In this document: in pieces, positions 36,032 to 42,482 of the stretch
Position numbering within the stretch: position 1 is the stretch's first letter
Layout: every line of letters starts with the position of its first letter
Assembly: GCA_008363215.1 (NCBI GenBank)
Contig: RHKP01000022.1
Span: 1-45,089, forward strand
Direction of reading: 5' to 3'
From: Cyanobacteria bacterium CYA
Lineage (GTDB): Bacteria; Planctomycetota; Phycisphaerae; Phycisphaerales; UBA1924
DNA: 45,089 nucleotides
Translations under genes and position numbers: made by a program
The notes under the pieces: model-generated
What the model was told of the DNA's origin: nothing
What the model saw: only the letters and a program-made list of their open reading frames with translations
The model's database searches: none

Positions 36032-36446
36032 AGAGACGAAGTGACAGAGAGCACTCAACGAGCCCGACGCGCACGCGAGAGAGGGGGCACGCTCACAGGC
36101 ACCCCACTCGCCGACTGAAGGCGTCGCGTGCGTCGCGTGCAAACGAAATGTGGGCCCGCTCTCGAGCGTGTCGGTCCGAAAGGCCCGGGGCACTCGTCAG
36201 CATGTCCGAAGGATTCACGTTGAAGTTCACGCGCGTGGACAAGCCGGAGCCGTACCGGTCTTCGGGCGCCTCCCCGGGGCGGAATCGACGGAAGATCGGG
36301 CATTGCCACGTACTTGTGACCCGGATGGGTGTTGGAGGGCTCGCAAAGTTCCGGCGTCTCACGGCGCGGGTACCTTGCGATGAAACGGTACCAAGGCGAT
36401 TGAGTCGCGCTGCGTCAGGCCGAAACAACGCGCTTCGGGTGTGTGC
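36032..36446. other. Intergenic gap, 415 bases
   Basis: This gap lies between convergent lipA and the EF-hand gene. A plus-strand frame from ATG 36202 to 36453 (83 codons) is present, but it is Arg/Gly-rich in its second half, has no ribosome binding site that I can see, and runs into the end of the EF-hand gene. I see no clear terminator hairpin with a T-run. Confidence 0.3.
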
Positions 36447-37862
36447 CTATTGATCCTGCATCTGGTAACTCCGCATGGCGCGTTCCAGGTCGCGGGCATC
36501 GACGATGCCGTCGAAGTTGGAATCGGCCCGCAGGCTGCCGGCCTTGTGCCACTCGACGAAGTTCATCAGTTCGTTTTGCCCGACCCGCCCGTCGGCGTCA
36601 AGGTCGTAGGAGCGGAGGAAGAGTCGCTGATCGCGCTGGGCCAACAGCATTTCGACGCGTGCATCCCACTCGTCGGGCGTCAGGCGCCCGTCGGCGTTGG
36701 CGTCGCTCTGTCCGGTGGCGTGCTCGAACTGCCGGCGCATGAACTCGGCGGCGGCACGGGCCGCGTAATCCTGCACCTGCTTCTGGTAGGCCTGCATCGC
36801 TTCGGAAAACACCTCGGTCTCACCGGGGCCGACCGTGCCGTCGCCATCGGAGTCGAACGACTGGTAGTCGGGCGGCTTGGGCATGGAGGCCATCATCTCC
36901 TGCTGGAACTGCTTCTGGTCCATATTTTCGAGGCGCATGGCGTCCATGAGTTCCTGAGCAGTCATGAAGCCCGCCAGTTCGTTGTTTTCTCCCAGCGCCT
37001 TGCGGATGCCCTCTTCCATATCGCGTTCTGCCTGTGCTCGTTCCGGTGACCCGGGCTCGCCCTGGATCCTGCCCGAGTCTTCGAGCACCTTCATCTGCTG
37101 GGCCACCAGTTCCCTCAGTGCGTCGCCGGCGCCGGCCTGCCCCTGGGCGCGCTCGGCGTCGGTCAGGAATCCGTCGCGGTCGGTGTCCCACTTTTCCAGT
37201 TGTGCCCGCTCGAGCACCCCCTTGAACGCCCCGTCCTGGCTGATGACGCGCTGCAACGCGGCCATCTCTCCCTCGGAGACCTGCCCGTCGCCGTCGGTAT
37301 CGAGTTTGGCCTTGATGTAGGGATGCTCCAGCCCGCCCAGCGCCTGGAGGTTTTCGTCGACGAACTGCGTCATCTCGGCGTCGCTGACCTGCCCATCGCC
37401 GTCGGCATCCATCGCACGCATCATCTCGACTTCAATGAGCGAGGCGTTCATGAGCCACTCGGCCGAGCGTGCCTCGCCGTCGAAGACCACGTCCATCAGC
37501 GCAAGGATCCGCGCCTCGACCTCGTTGTACGCACGGTCGGGCGGGCGGTTGGCGTCGACCCACGCCCACGCGTCGGCCAGCCGCTGCTCATCGGTCCGCC
37601 CGGTGTAGGGCTCGGCCGACTCCAACTCGGCCCGCAGCGCCGCCAGCGCCACGTCGTCGGGCGTCGCAACCGGCGCGCCGGCATCGCCTCCCGTCGTCTC
37701 CGGGCCCCCGCTGCTGGTCCTGTGAGCGGGCCCGCTCGCGTCGGCCGGGTTCACGGACGCACCGCCCGACCCTGATCCCATGCGCGGGATCACGACCGCC
37801 GCGATCACGCCACCGATGACCACGACCCCCGCGATCGCGACGACTATCCCCATCTTCGACAT
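36447..37862 (-). CDS. Membrane-anchored EF-hand protein with seven calcium-loop motifs
   Basis: The 471-residue protein has an N-terminal membrane helix (about 5-26) and then a soluble, probably extracytoplasmic region. Seven EF-hand-type loops with the DxDxDG pattern or close variants are visible: DADGDGQVSDAE, DTDGDGQVSEGE, DTDRDGFLTDAE, DSDGDGTVGPGE, DANADGRLTPDE, DLDADGRVGQNE and DSNFDGIVDARD. It should bind calcium. ATG 37862 is supported by GGAGGTG six bases upstream. It stands alone on the minus strand with large gaps on both sides. EF-hand proteins are numerous in planctomycetes; the biological role is not known. Confidence 0.85.
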   Translation of the reverse strand: MSKMGIVVAIAGVVVIGGVIAAVVIPRMGSGSGGASVNPADASGPAHRTSSGGPETTGGDAGAPVATPDDVALAALRAELESAEPYTGRTDEQRLADAWAWVDANRPPDRAYNEVEARILALMDVVFDGEARSAEWLMNASLIEVEMMRAMDADGDGQVSDAEMTQFVDENLQALGGLEHPYIKAKLDTDGDGQVSEGEMAALQRVISQDGAFKGVLERAQLEKWDTDRDGFLTDAERAQGQAGAGDALRELVAQQMKVLEDSGRIQGEPGSPERAQAERDMEEGIRKALGENNELAGFMTAQELMDAMRLENMDQKQFQQEMMASMPKPPDYQSFDSDGDGTVGPGETEVFSEAMQAYQKQVQDYAARAAAEFMRRQFEHATGQSDANADGRLTPDEWDARVEMLLAQRDQRLFLRSYDLDADGRVGQNELMNFVEWHKAGSLRADSNFDGIVDARDLERAMRSYQMQDQ

Positions 37863-38851
37863 CCGGCACCTCCGTTGAGAGAGTCTACCGGGATATTGGG
37901 AAATGGTTGGAGACGATTGCCGCCCAGGAACCAGCCCGCTTTGTGCCGCCGCGGCCGAGTCATGCCGTTTCTGCCCGGAACTCATGCGTCGTGGGACGCC
38001 GGACCCTGGTGAGCCCTCGAACACAGGTCTGGATTCCAACCACCTTGCGCTGACGGAACCCCGGTCGATTCAGACCCGGAGGGGTGTCCACAGACGGGCG
38101 CTTCTCCGGCGTCGCCACACGCCCGTGATTCAATTTCAAGCAGAAACATGCCCCGGGGATCCCCGCGGAACAATGAAGGCCCGCAGCACTGGGCCCTGGG
38201 CCTGTCTGCGTTCCGGCTCAGTTCAACCAACAGACGGGTTTATGCGGGTTTGCATGAGTGCGTGCGCTCCGGCCGGATAGGCCCACTCGTAGTCGGCCTG
38301 CTCTGCCGGCATCGAGTCGATCCCGGTCGCCGACGCTGCGTTTGCTGACATCCATGCGGCCTCGTTGCAGATGGCCACGTCCACTCCAACAGCCGTCAAG
38401 AGCGCAACCCCCCTCCACGCGCAAGTGCGTCCGGAAATCTGCCGGAAAGCGCATTACTTACACCGTCCGCCGGAGGTGGGCACGTTCACAGTGCCCGACG
38501 CCCTGCTCTACTCGTGACGTGTGCGTGGTCGAACCCATCGGTCAAACCGCCCTGGTCTCGCGTTGTCGCCGCAGGATTCCGAAGATGACGGCCGGGCGTA
38601 TGCGCCGGAGGCGACCTGAGAACACCTCGAAAGCCGGCTTACTCCGACATCTGCAAACCGCGCCTCCGAATCCGAGCCGCATGCACAAGAACGCACTCCG
38701 ACATGAAGTCTGACCGCACTCTGCCGCACCTGCAATCTGCGGAAAGTGTGCCGGGCCCGCAGTTGCCGGGTTCGCGCTCGCAGAACCCCCCAGGGCAAGC
38801 CACCGAGGCGAGTGATCCGGAGCGACAGGCCGGCCGATCATTCAACTCCTC
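37863..38851. other. Gene-poor gap of about 1 kb
   Basis: No gene here can be supported firmly. A minus-strand frame ending with TGA at 38223 (readable back to about 38384, 53 codons from a GTG) has a less Arg-rich composition than the other frames and ends in a plausible tail (YEWAYPAGAHALMQ). It could be a small gene or the remnant of one, but has no clear start. Short GC palindromes occur around 38152-38166. I found no tRNA-like arm or terminator. Confidence 0.3.
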
Positions 38852-39352
38852 TCACCTGCCCGGGCTGAACAGCCGTTGCTGGTCGGGGAGTTCCGGCGGG
38901 TGAGCGCGCAGGTCGTCGAGTTCATTGCGGATCTCTTCCAGCGTGCTCAGTTGCAGGTGCTCGGTCGCAAAGCGGATGTATGAGACCACGTCGACCGGCC
39001 GAAGTTTGGCCATCACACGCTCGCCCACCACGCGCGAACTGACCTCACGCTCGAACTCCCCGTGCAGTTCTTCCTCCACCTCCTCGACGATGGCCCGCTT
39101 GGCTTCCTCGCTGACGGGGCGCTTGCCGCAGGCGGCCTTGATGCCCTGGAGCACGTTCTCGCTGCTGAACGGCACCCGCGAGCCATCCTTCTTGACGACC
39201 ATGAGTCGCGAGGCCTGTTCCACGCGCTCGTAGGTGGTGAAGCGCTTGCCGCACTTGAGGCACTGGCGTCGGCGCCGGATGACGGTGCCCGCTTCGGTCG
39301 AGCGCGAGTCGATCACCTTGTCGTCGTTGTGGTTGCAGAAGGGGCAGATCAT
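38852..39352 (-). CDS. nrdR: Transcriptional repressor NrdR
   Basis: NrdR senses ATP/dATP and represses ribonucleotide reductase genes. The 166-residue protein has the N-terminal zinc ribbon with Cys3, Cys6, Cys31 and Cys34 (ICPFC and CLKCGKRFTTYE), followed by the ATP-cone domain starting at about MVVKKDGSRVPFSSENVLQGI. Length and layout match the family. ATG 39352 begins directly with the conserved MICPFC. No nrd genes or clear NrdR boxes are seen in the window. It is a single gene with a 418-base gap upstream. Confidence 0.95.
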   Translation of the reverse strand: MICPFCNHNDDKVIDSRSTEAGTVIRRRRQCLKCGKRFTTYERVEQASRLMVVKKDGSRVPFSSENVLQGIKAACGKRPVSEEAKRAIVEEVEEELHGEFEREVSSRVVGERVMAKLRPVDVVSYIRFATEHLQLSTLEEIRNELDDLRAHPPELPDQQRLFSPGR

Positions 39353-39637
39353 CGCGGGACCACCACCGATTGGGGGGCTGTCATAGTGTCCCCATGATGA
39401 CGTGTCCGAGGCGGTTCGTCAAAAAGGGATGGCGACGTGGGCCTATCTTGATTCGCCCTCAACCCTAAGAGTCTGCCCTTATCCGGGGTACTTGGACACC
39501 AAGGCAGTCGATTTGCGTCCATCTGCGGCGATCGTGCAGCCTTTTTGGACCCATCTTCGCTGCTCGGCTCGCGATGGCGGTGAGCGCGCCGGCGGGGAAT
39601 GCTCCGCTCCCGACGACGGGAGTGGCTGCCGTCGAGA

Positions 39638-39732
39638 AGATCAGAGCAATCTCGAGGGAGATCAGAGCAATCTCGAAGGAGATCAGAGCAATCTCGAGGG
39701 AGATCAGAGCAATCTCGAAGGAGATCAGAGCA
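39638..39732. repeat. 21-bp tandem repeat, five units
   Basis: GATCAGAGCAA recurs with exact 21-base spacing at 39639, 39660, 39681, 39702 and 39723. Units 1 and 3 end CTCGAGGGA and units 2 and 4 end CTCGAAGGA, so the true period may be 42 bases with the last unit diverging. Repeats 2 to 4 each contain the inverted arms GAGAT and ATCTC and could form small hairpins. The unit is a multiple of three, so it stays open in several frames (for example DQSNLEG), but no gene is supported. The rest of the 39353-39770 gap shows nothing else clear. Confidence 0.85.
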
Positions 39733-39770
39733 ACCGTCGAGGGAAATGGATCATCCGTCGAGGAGTTCGG

Positions 39771-40952
39771 CTACCGGTCTCTTCCCGCCAACCCGCTTTC
39801 CGTCGTGTGCATGGGGATGTTGCCGAACCACGGTATCTCTACCGACGCCCACTGGACCACCTCGCCGAAGCCGAAGGTCTCGGTCGAGCCGTCGGCGAAG
39901 GTGAAAGGAAACCCCTCTTCCTCGGACACGCCGGGGAAGCCATGCGAGCCTGGGGCCCCCCAGGCTGAGAGCAGGCCTTTGCTGGAAGGGAACACGATCT
40001 CAAACGTGCGCATCGCGCGGAAGTGTCCTGGATCAAGAGGCAACTGTCGTGCCTCATCGGTGAAAAACTTCGGCTCTGCGTGCGCGGAAGCAGTCAGGGC
40101 ACTCTGGGCGCTCACCAGTTCAGGAGTTCCGACGCTCGCCGCATGCTCTCGGGCCGCCTCATGCTCGATGGTCGCGCGCTCGGAGATATAACCCGGGACG
40201 AGCGCGGTCGCCCAGTATGCAACCGGGGCCTTGAAGTACATAGGTCCCTCGTCGAATACCGTGTCGCCGATCCGCACCGAGCCGTACGGGTCGCCGCGCG
40301 TACCGAAGTACGGCATCGCGGCATTGAAGTCTTCCGTATAGGCAGTGAGCGCCACAGCGAGTTGTCGCTGAACCAACTCGAATCGCGTTTGGTAAGCGGA
40401 ATTCCGCGCCTTCACGAGCGACGGCAGTAAAACACCGAGCAAGATGGCGATGATGCTGATCGTCACCAGGGTTTCGATCAGTGTGAAACCGGCCATCGCT
40501 TTCCTGTTCTCCGTCATACGGGGGCGCGAGGTCCGCGGACCAGGCGCGAGCATGAGGAAAGCGATCCAGGTAAGACCGGCATTGCGCACCAACCCCAGCC
40601 AATGTTCCGACGCATTGCCGCGCAGGCCTGGCGCCGACAGGCAACCGCAACTGGGCGGGTCGGGCATCAGCAGCAGTTGCAGCAGGACCAACGAGAAGCA
40701 CGCGAGCACAAGGATGCTGACACGAAGCCAGATGCGTGAAGCCCGGTCGAGAACAAGAAGCAATCCGAGCGTGACTTCAATCGCCGCGACTCCGAGCCCG
40801 ATGCCAAGCGCAAGTGACGGGCTCGGAACCTCCCACAGAACACGATGAACCACGCGCCCGAACTCATCCGGGTCGATCGACTTCACCGCACCTCCCCAAA
40901 GCAGCACAGCGCCAACGACCGCGCGAGCGATCACGCCTCGGTGCTTGCTCAT
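39771..40952 (-). CDS. MauE-like membrane domain fused to a type IV/II prepilin
   Basis: The single 393-residue frame contains two domains. Residues 1-140 form four membrane helices with an SCGCLS motif at 101-106, as in MauE/DoxX-type redox-associated membrane proteins (MauE normally has CGCFG). Residues 146-393 form a complete prepilin: a short leader MTENRKAMAG, cleavage site G155-F156 (GFTLIE), a hydrophobic helix and a globular domain ending with a FADG-type motif. There is no stop codon between the parts, and the inner ATG at 40517 lacks a ribosome binding site, so they appear translated as one chain. With four helices the join would lie in the cytoplasm, where prepilin peptidase cuts. 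The gene starts 23 bases after its upstream neighbour. Confidence 0.75.
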   Translation of the reverse strand: MSKHRGVIARAVVGAVLLWGGAVKSIDPDEFGRVVHRVLWEVPSPSLALGIGLGVAAIEVTLGLLLVLDRASRIWLRVSILVLACFSLVLLQLLLMPDPPSCGCLSAPGLRGNASEHWLGLVRNAGLTWIAFLMLAPGPRTSRPRMTENRKAMAGFTLIETLVTISIIAILLGVLLPSLVKARNSAYQTRFELVQRQLAVALTAYTEDFNAAMPYFGTRGDPYGSVRIGDTVFDEGPMYFKAPVAYWATALVPGYISERATIEHEAAREHAASVGTPELVSAQSALTASAHAEPKFFTDEARQLPLDPGHFRAMRTFEIVFPSSKGLLSAWGAPGSHGFPGVSEEEGFPFTFADGSTETFGFGEVVQWASVEIPWFGNIPMHTTESGLAGRDR

Positions 40953-40974
40953 CGCGTTCAGAATGAGGCGGGCT

Positions 40975-41880
40975 CTAGAACAAGATTCCGCCGAAGTCGC
41001 CTGTGTCATTTCCGACTCCCACCTTGTCCAAGTACCATCGACCGGCTTCATCGTCGAACCAGTACCAGAAGAGAACCGGAAATGGCCTGCCTCCTCTGAA
41101 GCGCATGACGATGCCGACGGTGGCAAGGCTCACGCACTTCTTCGCTGCAAGTGAGTCGCTCATGCGTCGCCCCGAGACTGGTTCATAGAACCGCGAAAAG
41201 GCGGTGACCCGACCTCCGATCCACGCATCGTCTCCCAACGGCCCACCGGGCGGCGGGTAAATCTGGACATCGCCGGGGCAGAGCCTCTTGATCGCGATCC
41301 TCGCTCCAGCGGGATCGACGCAGAAGGCATCGAGTTGCGCCGCCTCAGCCTTGATCGGCGTATCCGCCTCCCATAGAGCTCGCGTGATATCAATGGGAGG
41401 AAGTTCGGGATCCCATTCCTTCTCCGTCCAGAGTGGGTAGACCAAGTCCACCGCGCACCACTGGACAAGGTCCGGTCCGGACCGTAGCCGGTAGCCATTC
41501 GCCACCATTGTCTGGTGGTAACCCTCAAAGTCTCTCGACCACCACTGGGCAAACATCAACCCGGCCAGATCCTCCTGGAGCTGTCGCAAGGCGTCAGTGT
41601 GACGCGGGTCCAGGGCCGGCGTCTGGTGCTCATCGATGCTGGGCGCTAGAGCCTCGGCGAGCATGCCTTTCAGATCGTCAATGGATTCCGCGTTGCTTCG
41701 TGAAACAAATGGAAGCGATTCATAGAGCACCAGCGCTTGCCGCCGGGCATCCGCAGCCTTCGCCTGGACCACTGCTTGCGAGGGAGTCTTGGAGCGAAGG
41801 ACGCCGCTCCTCCAGAGCCCGACGCCGATGCTCAACACGGCGCCCCCAAGAGCGATCGCGACCAGAATGCGTCTGTCCAT
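40975..41880 (-). CDS. Membrane-anchored protein of unknown function
   Basis: The 301-residue protein has an N-terminal signal-anchor (residues 5-25, RRILVAIALGGAVLSIGVGLW) and an extracytoplasmic domain with no family I recognise. Visible features are several Trp-rich patches (FAQWWSRDFEGYHQTM, LVYPLWTEKEWDP) and an acidic, Trp/Tyr-rich end (FWYWFDDEAGRWYLDKVGVG). ATG 41880 lies 20 bases after the stop of the Cys-rich peptide gene. The fusion gene follows 22 bases later, so the three genes form one unit. Base composition is lower in GC than the housekeeping neighbours by eye. Confidence 0.7.
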   Translation of the reverse strand: MDRRILVAIALGGAVLSIGVGLWRSGVLRSKTPSQAVVQAKAADARRQALVLYESLPFVSRSNAESIDDLKGMLAEALAPSIDEHQTPALDPRHTDALRQLQEDLAGLMFAQWWSRDFEGYHQTMVANGYRLRSGPDLVQWCAVDLVYPLWTEKEWDPELPPIDITRALWEADTPIKAEAAQLDAFCVDPAGARIAIKRLCPGDVQIYPPPGGPLGDDAWIGGRVTAFSRFYEPVSGRRMSDSLAAKKCVSLATVGIVMRFRGGRPFPVLFWYWFDDEAGRWYLDKVGVGNDTGDFGGILF

Positions 41881-41900
41881 GCAGAGTTCCGAGGGTGCGC

Positions 41901-42179
41901 TCACTGCAAACCGGCAACGCACCCGATAAAGGGTGCCGTCGGATTGAAGCAGTCGCCGACCGGGCCGTTACAGTCCTGGCAAGACCAGCCGCCCGTCGTG
42001 CCGTTTAGACAGCACGAACAGTCGTAGGCAGTGATCTTTGCGCCTGCGCATTGCGAGTTGAGACAGGTGCATGCGGGAGCGATCGGCGGCCCGCCGACTT
42101 GCGCCATCGCGATCGAAATCGCCGTCCCGACAAGCGCCAGCGCTGCAACCAGTTGAGTCCCCCAGCCGTCATGATGCAT
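41901..42179 (-). CDS. Small secreted peptide with ten cysteines
   Basis: The 92-residue protein has a signal peptide (about residues 1-26, ending SIAMA before Gln27). The mature part of about 66 residues holds ten Cys at positions 37, 39, 44, 54, 56, 57, 67, 70, 77 and 87. The even number and dense spacing suggest five disulfides. No family is recognised. It is the first gene of a three-gene unit that includes a MauE-like domain. In the methylamine dehydrogenase system MauE is needed for the disulfide-rich small subunit, so a matching oxidation role here is a reasonable inference, not shown. ATG 42179 is used; an in-frame start further upstream to 42221 is possible. Confidence 0.65.
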   Translation of the reverse strand: MHHDGWGTQLVAALALVGTAISIAMAQVGGPPIAPACTCLNSQCAGAKITAYDCSCCLNGTTGGWSCQDCNGPVGDCFNPTAPFIGCVAGLQ

Positions 42180-42337
42180 TCCTATCCGATGTTCCTCCGC
42201 GACCTGAGGGCAGGCTACCAAGTCCGGGGCATCCTGTCAAGTCCCGAAAATGGGCGATGCCCGACTCGAGAGCGTTGCACTTTGTCGTTATCGCTCAGTA
42301 GCCCCGGAAACCTGGTGCTTTGTGCCTCTCCCCCCGC

Positions 42338-42343
42338 TATCAT
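42338..42343 (+). promoter_or_regulatory. Possible -10 element ahead of the thrS leader peptide
   Basis: TATCAT is followed by CCGCCCG and the leader ATG at 42351. If used, transcription would begin at or just before that ATG. No convincing -35 or ribosome binding site is seen. Confidence 0.35.
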
Positions 42344-42350
42344 CCGCCCG

Positions 42351-42410
42351 ATGAAGAGTGTCATGAGCCAGCCCACGACCACCACGACTCCGACTTCCCG
42401 TCGAGGGTGA
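42351..42410 (+). CDS. Threonine-rich leader peptide of thrS
   Basis: ATG 42351 opens a 19-residue peptide, MKSVMSQPTTTTTPTSRRG, ending TGA at 42408-42410. Five consecutive Thr codons (ACG ACC ACC ACG ACT, 42375-42389) and one more at 42393 make 6 of 19 residues Thr. The next gene is threonyl-tRNA synthetase, and an intrinsic terminator lies between them. This is the arrangement of a ribosome-mediated attenuator: slow translation at Thr codons when charged tRNA is short would favour read-through. A second ATG at 42363 could also start it. Confidence 0.65.
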   Translation: MKSVMSQPTTTTTPTSRRG

Positions 42411-42411
42411 C

Positions 42412-42449
42412 GGCCGGCTCTTCCCTCGTTCACTGACCAACGCCCGGCC
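42412..42449 (+). promoter_or_regulatory. Candidate antiterminator pairing of the thrS attenuator
   Basis: GGCCGG at 42412-42417, just after the leader stop codon, can pair with CCGGCC at 42444-42449. That pairing would use bases of the terminator's left arm, so the two structures exclude each other. Another possible pairing is CGAGGG (42402-42407) with CCCTCG (42423-42428). A ribosome reaching the stop codon would cover the first arm and let the terminator form. The model is inferred from complementarity only. Confidence 0.5.
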
Positions 42450-42465
42450 TGTCCGGGCGTTTTTT
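42439..42465 (+). terminator. Intrinsic terminator (attenuator) ahead of thrS
   Basis: AACGCCCGG (42439-42447) and CCGGGCGTT (42453-42461) form a perfect 9-bp stem around the loop CCTGT, followed by T to 42465 (six T in a row from 42460). It ends 17 bases before the thrS start, so transcription would stop before the gene unless prevented. Confidence 0.85.
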
Positions 42466-42482
42466 GATCCCAGGAATCCACC

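Noticed and set aside
36202..36453. 83-codon plus-strand frame beginning MSEGFTLKF
   Set aside because: It lacks a ribosome binding site, becomes Arg-rich, and overlaps the end of the EF-hand gene; there is not enough to call a gene.
39638..39732. CRISPR array
   Set aside because: The units are contiguous 21-bp tandem copies with no variable spacers, and no cas genes are near.
39402..40191. Plus-strand frames running through the 21-bp repeats
   Set aside because: The repeat unit is a multiple of three and so stays open in several frames; the frames run antisense into the prepilin fusion gene and show no domain.
42180..42482. T-box riboswitch for thrS
   Set aside because: No T-box sequence or specifier-loop layout is visible; a Thr-rich leader peptide and terminator explain the region better.
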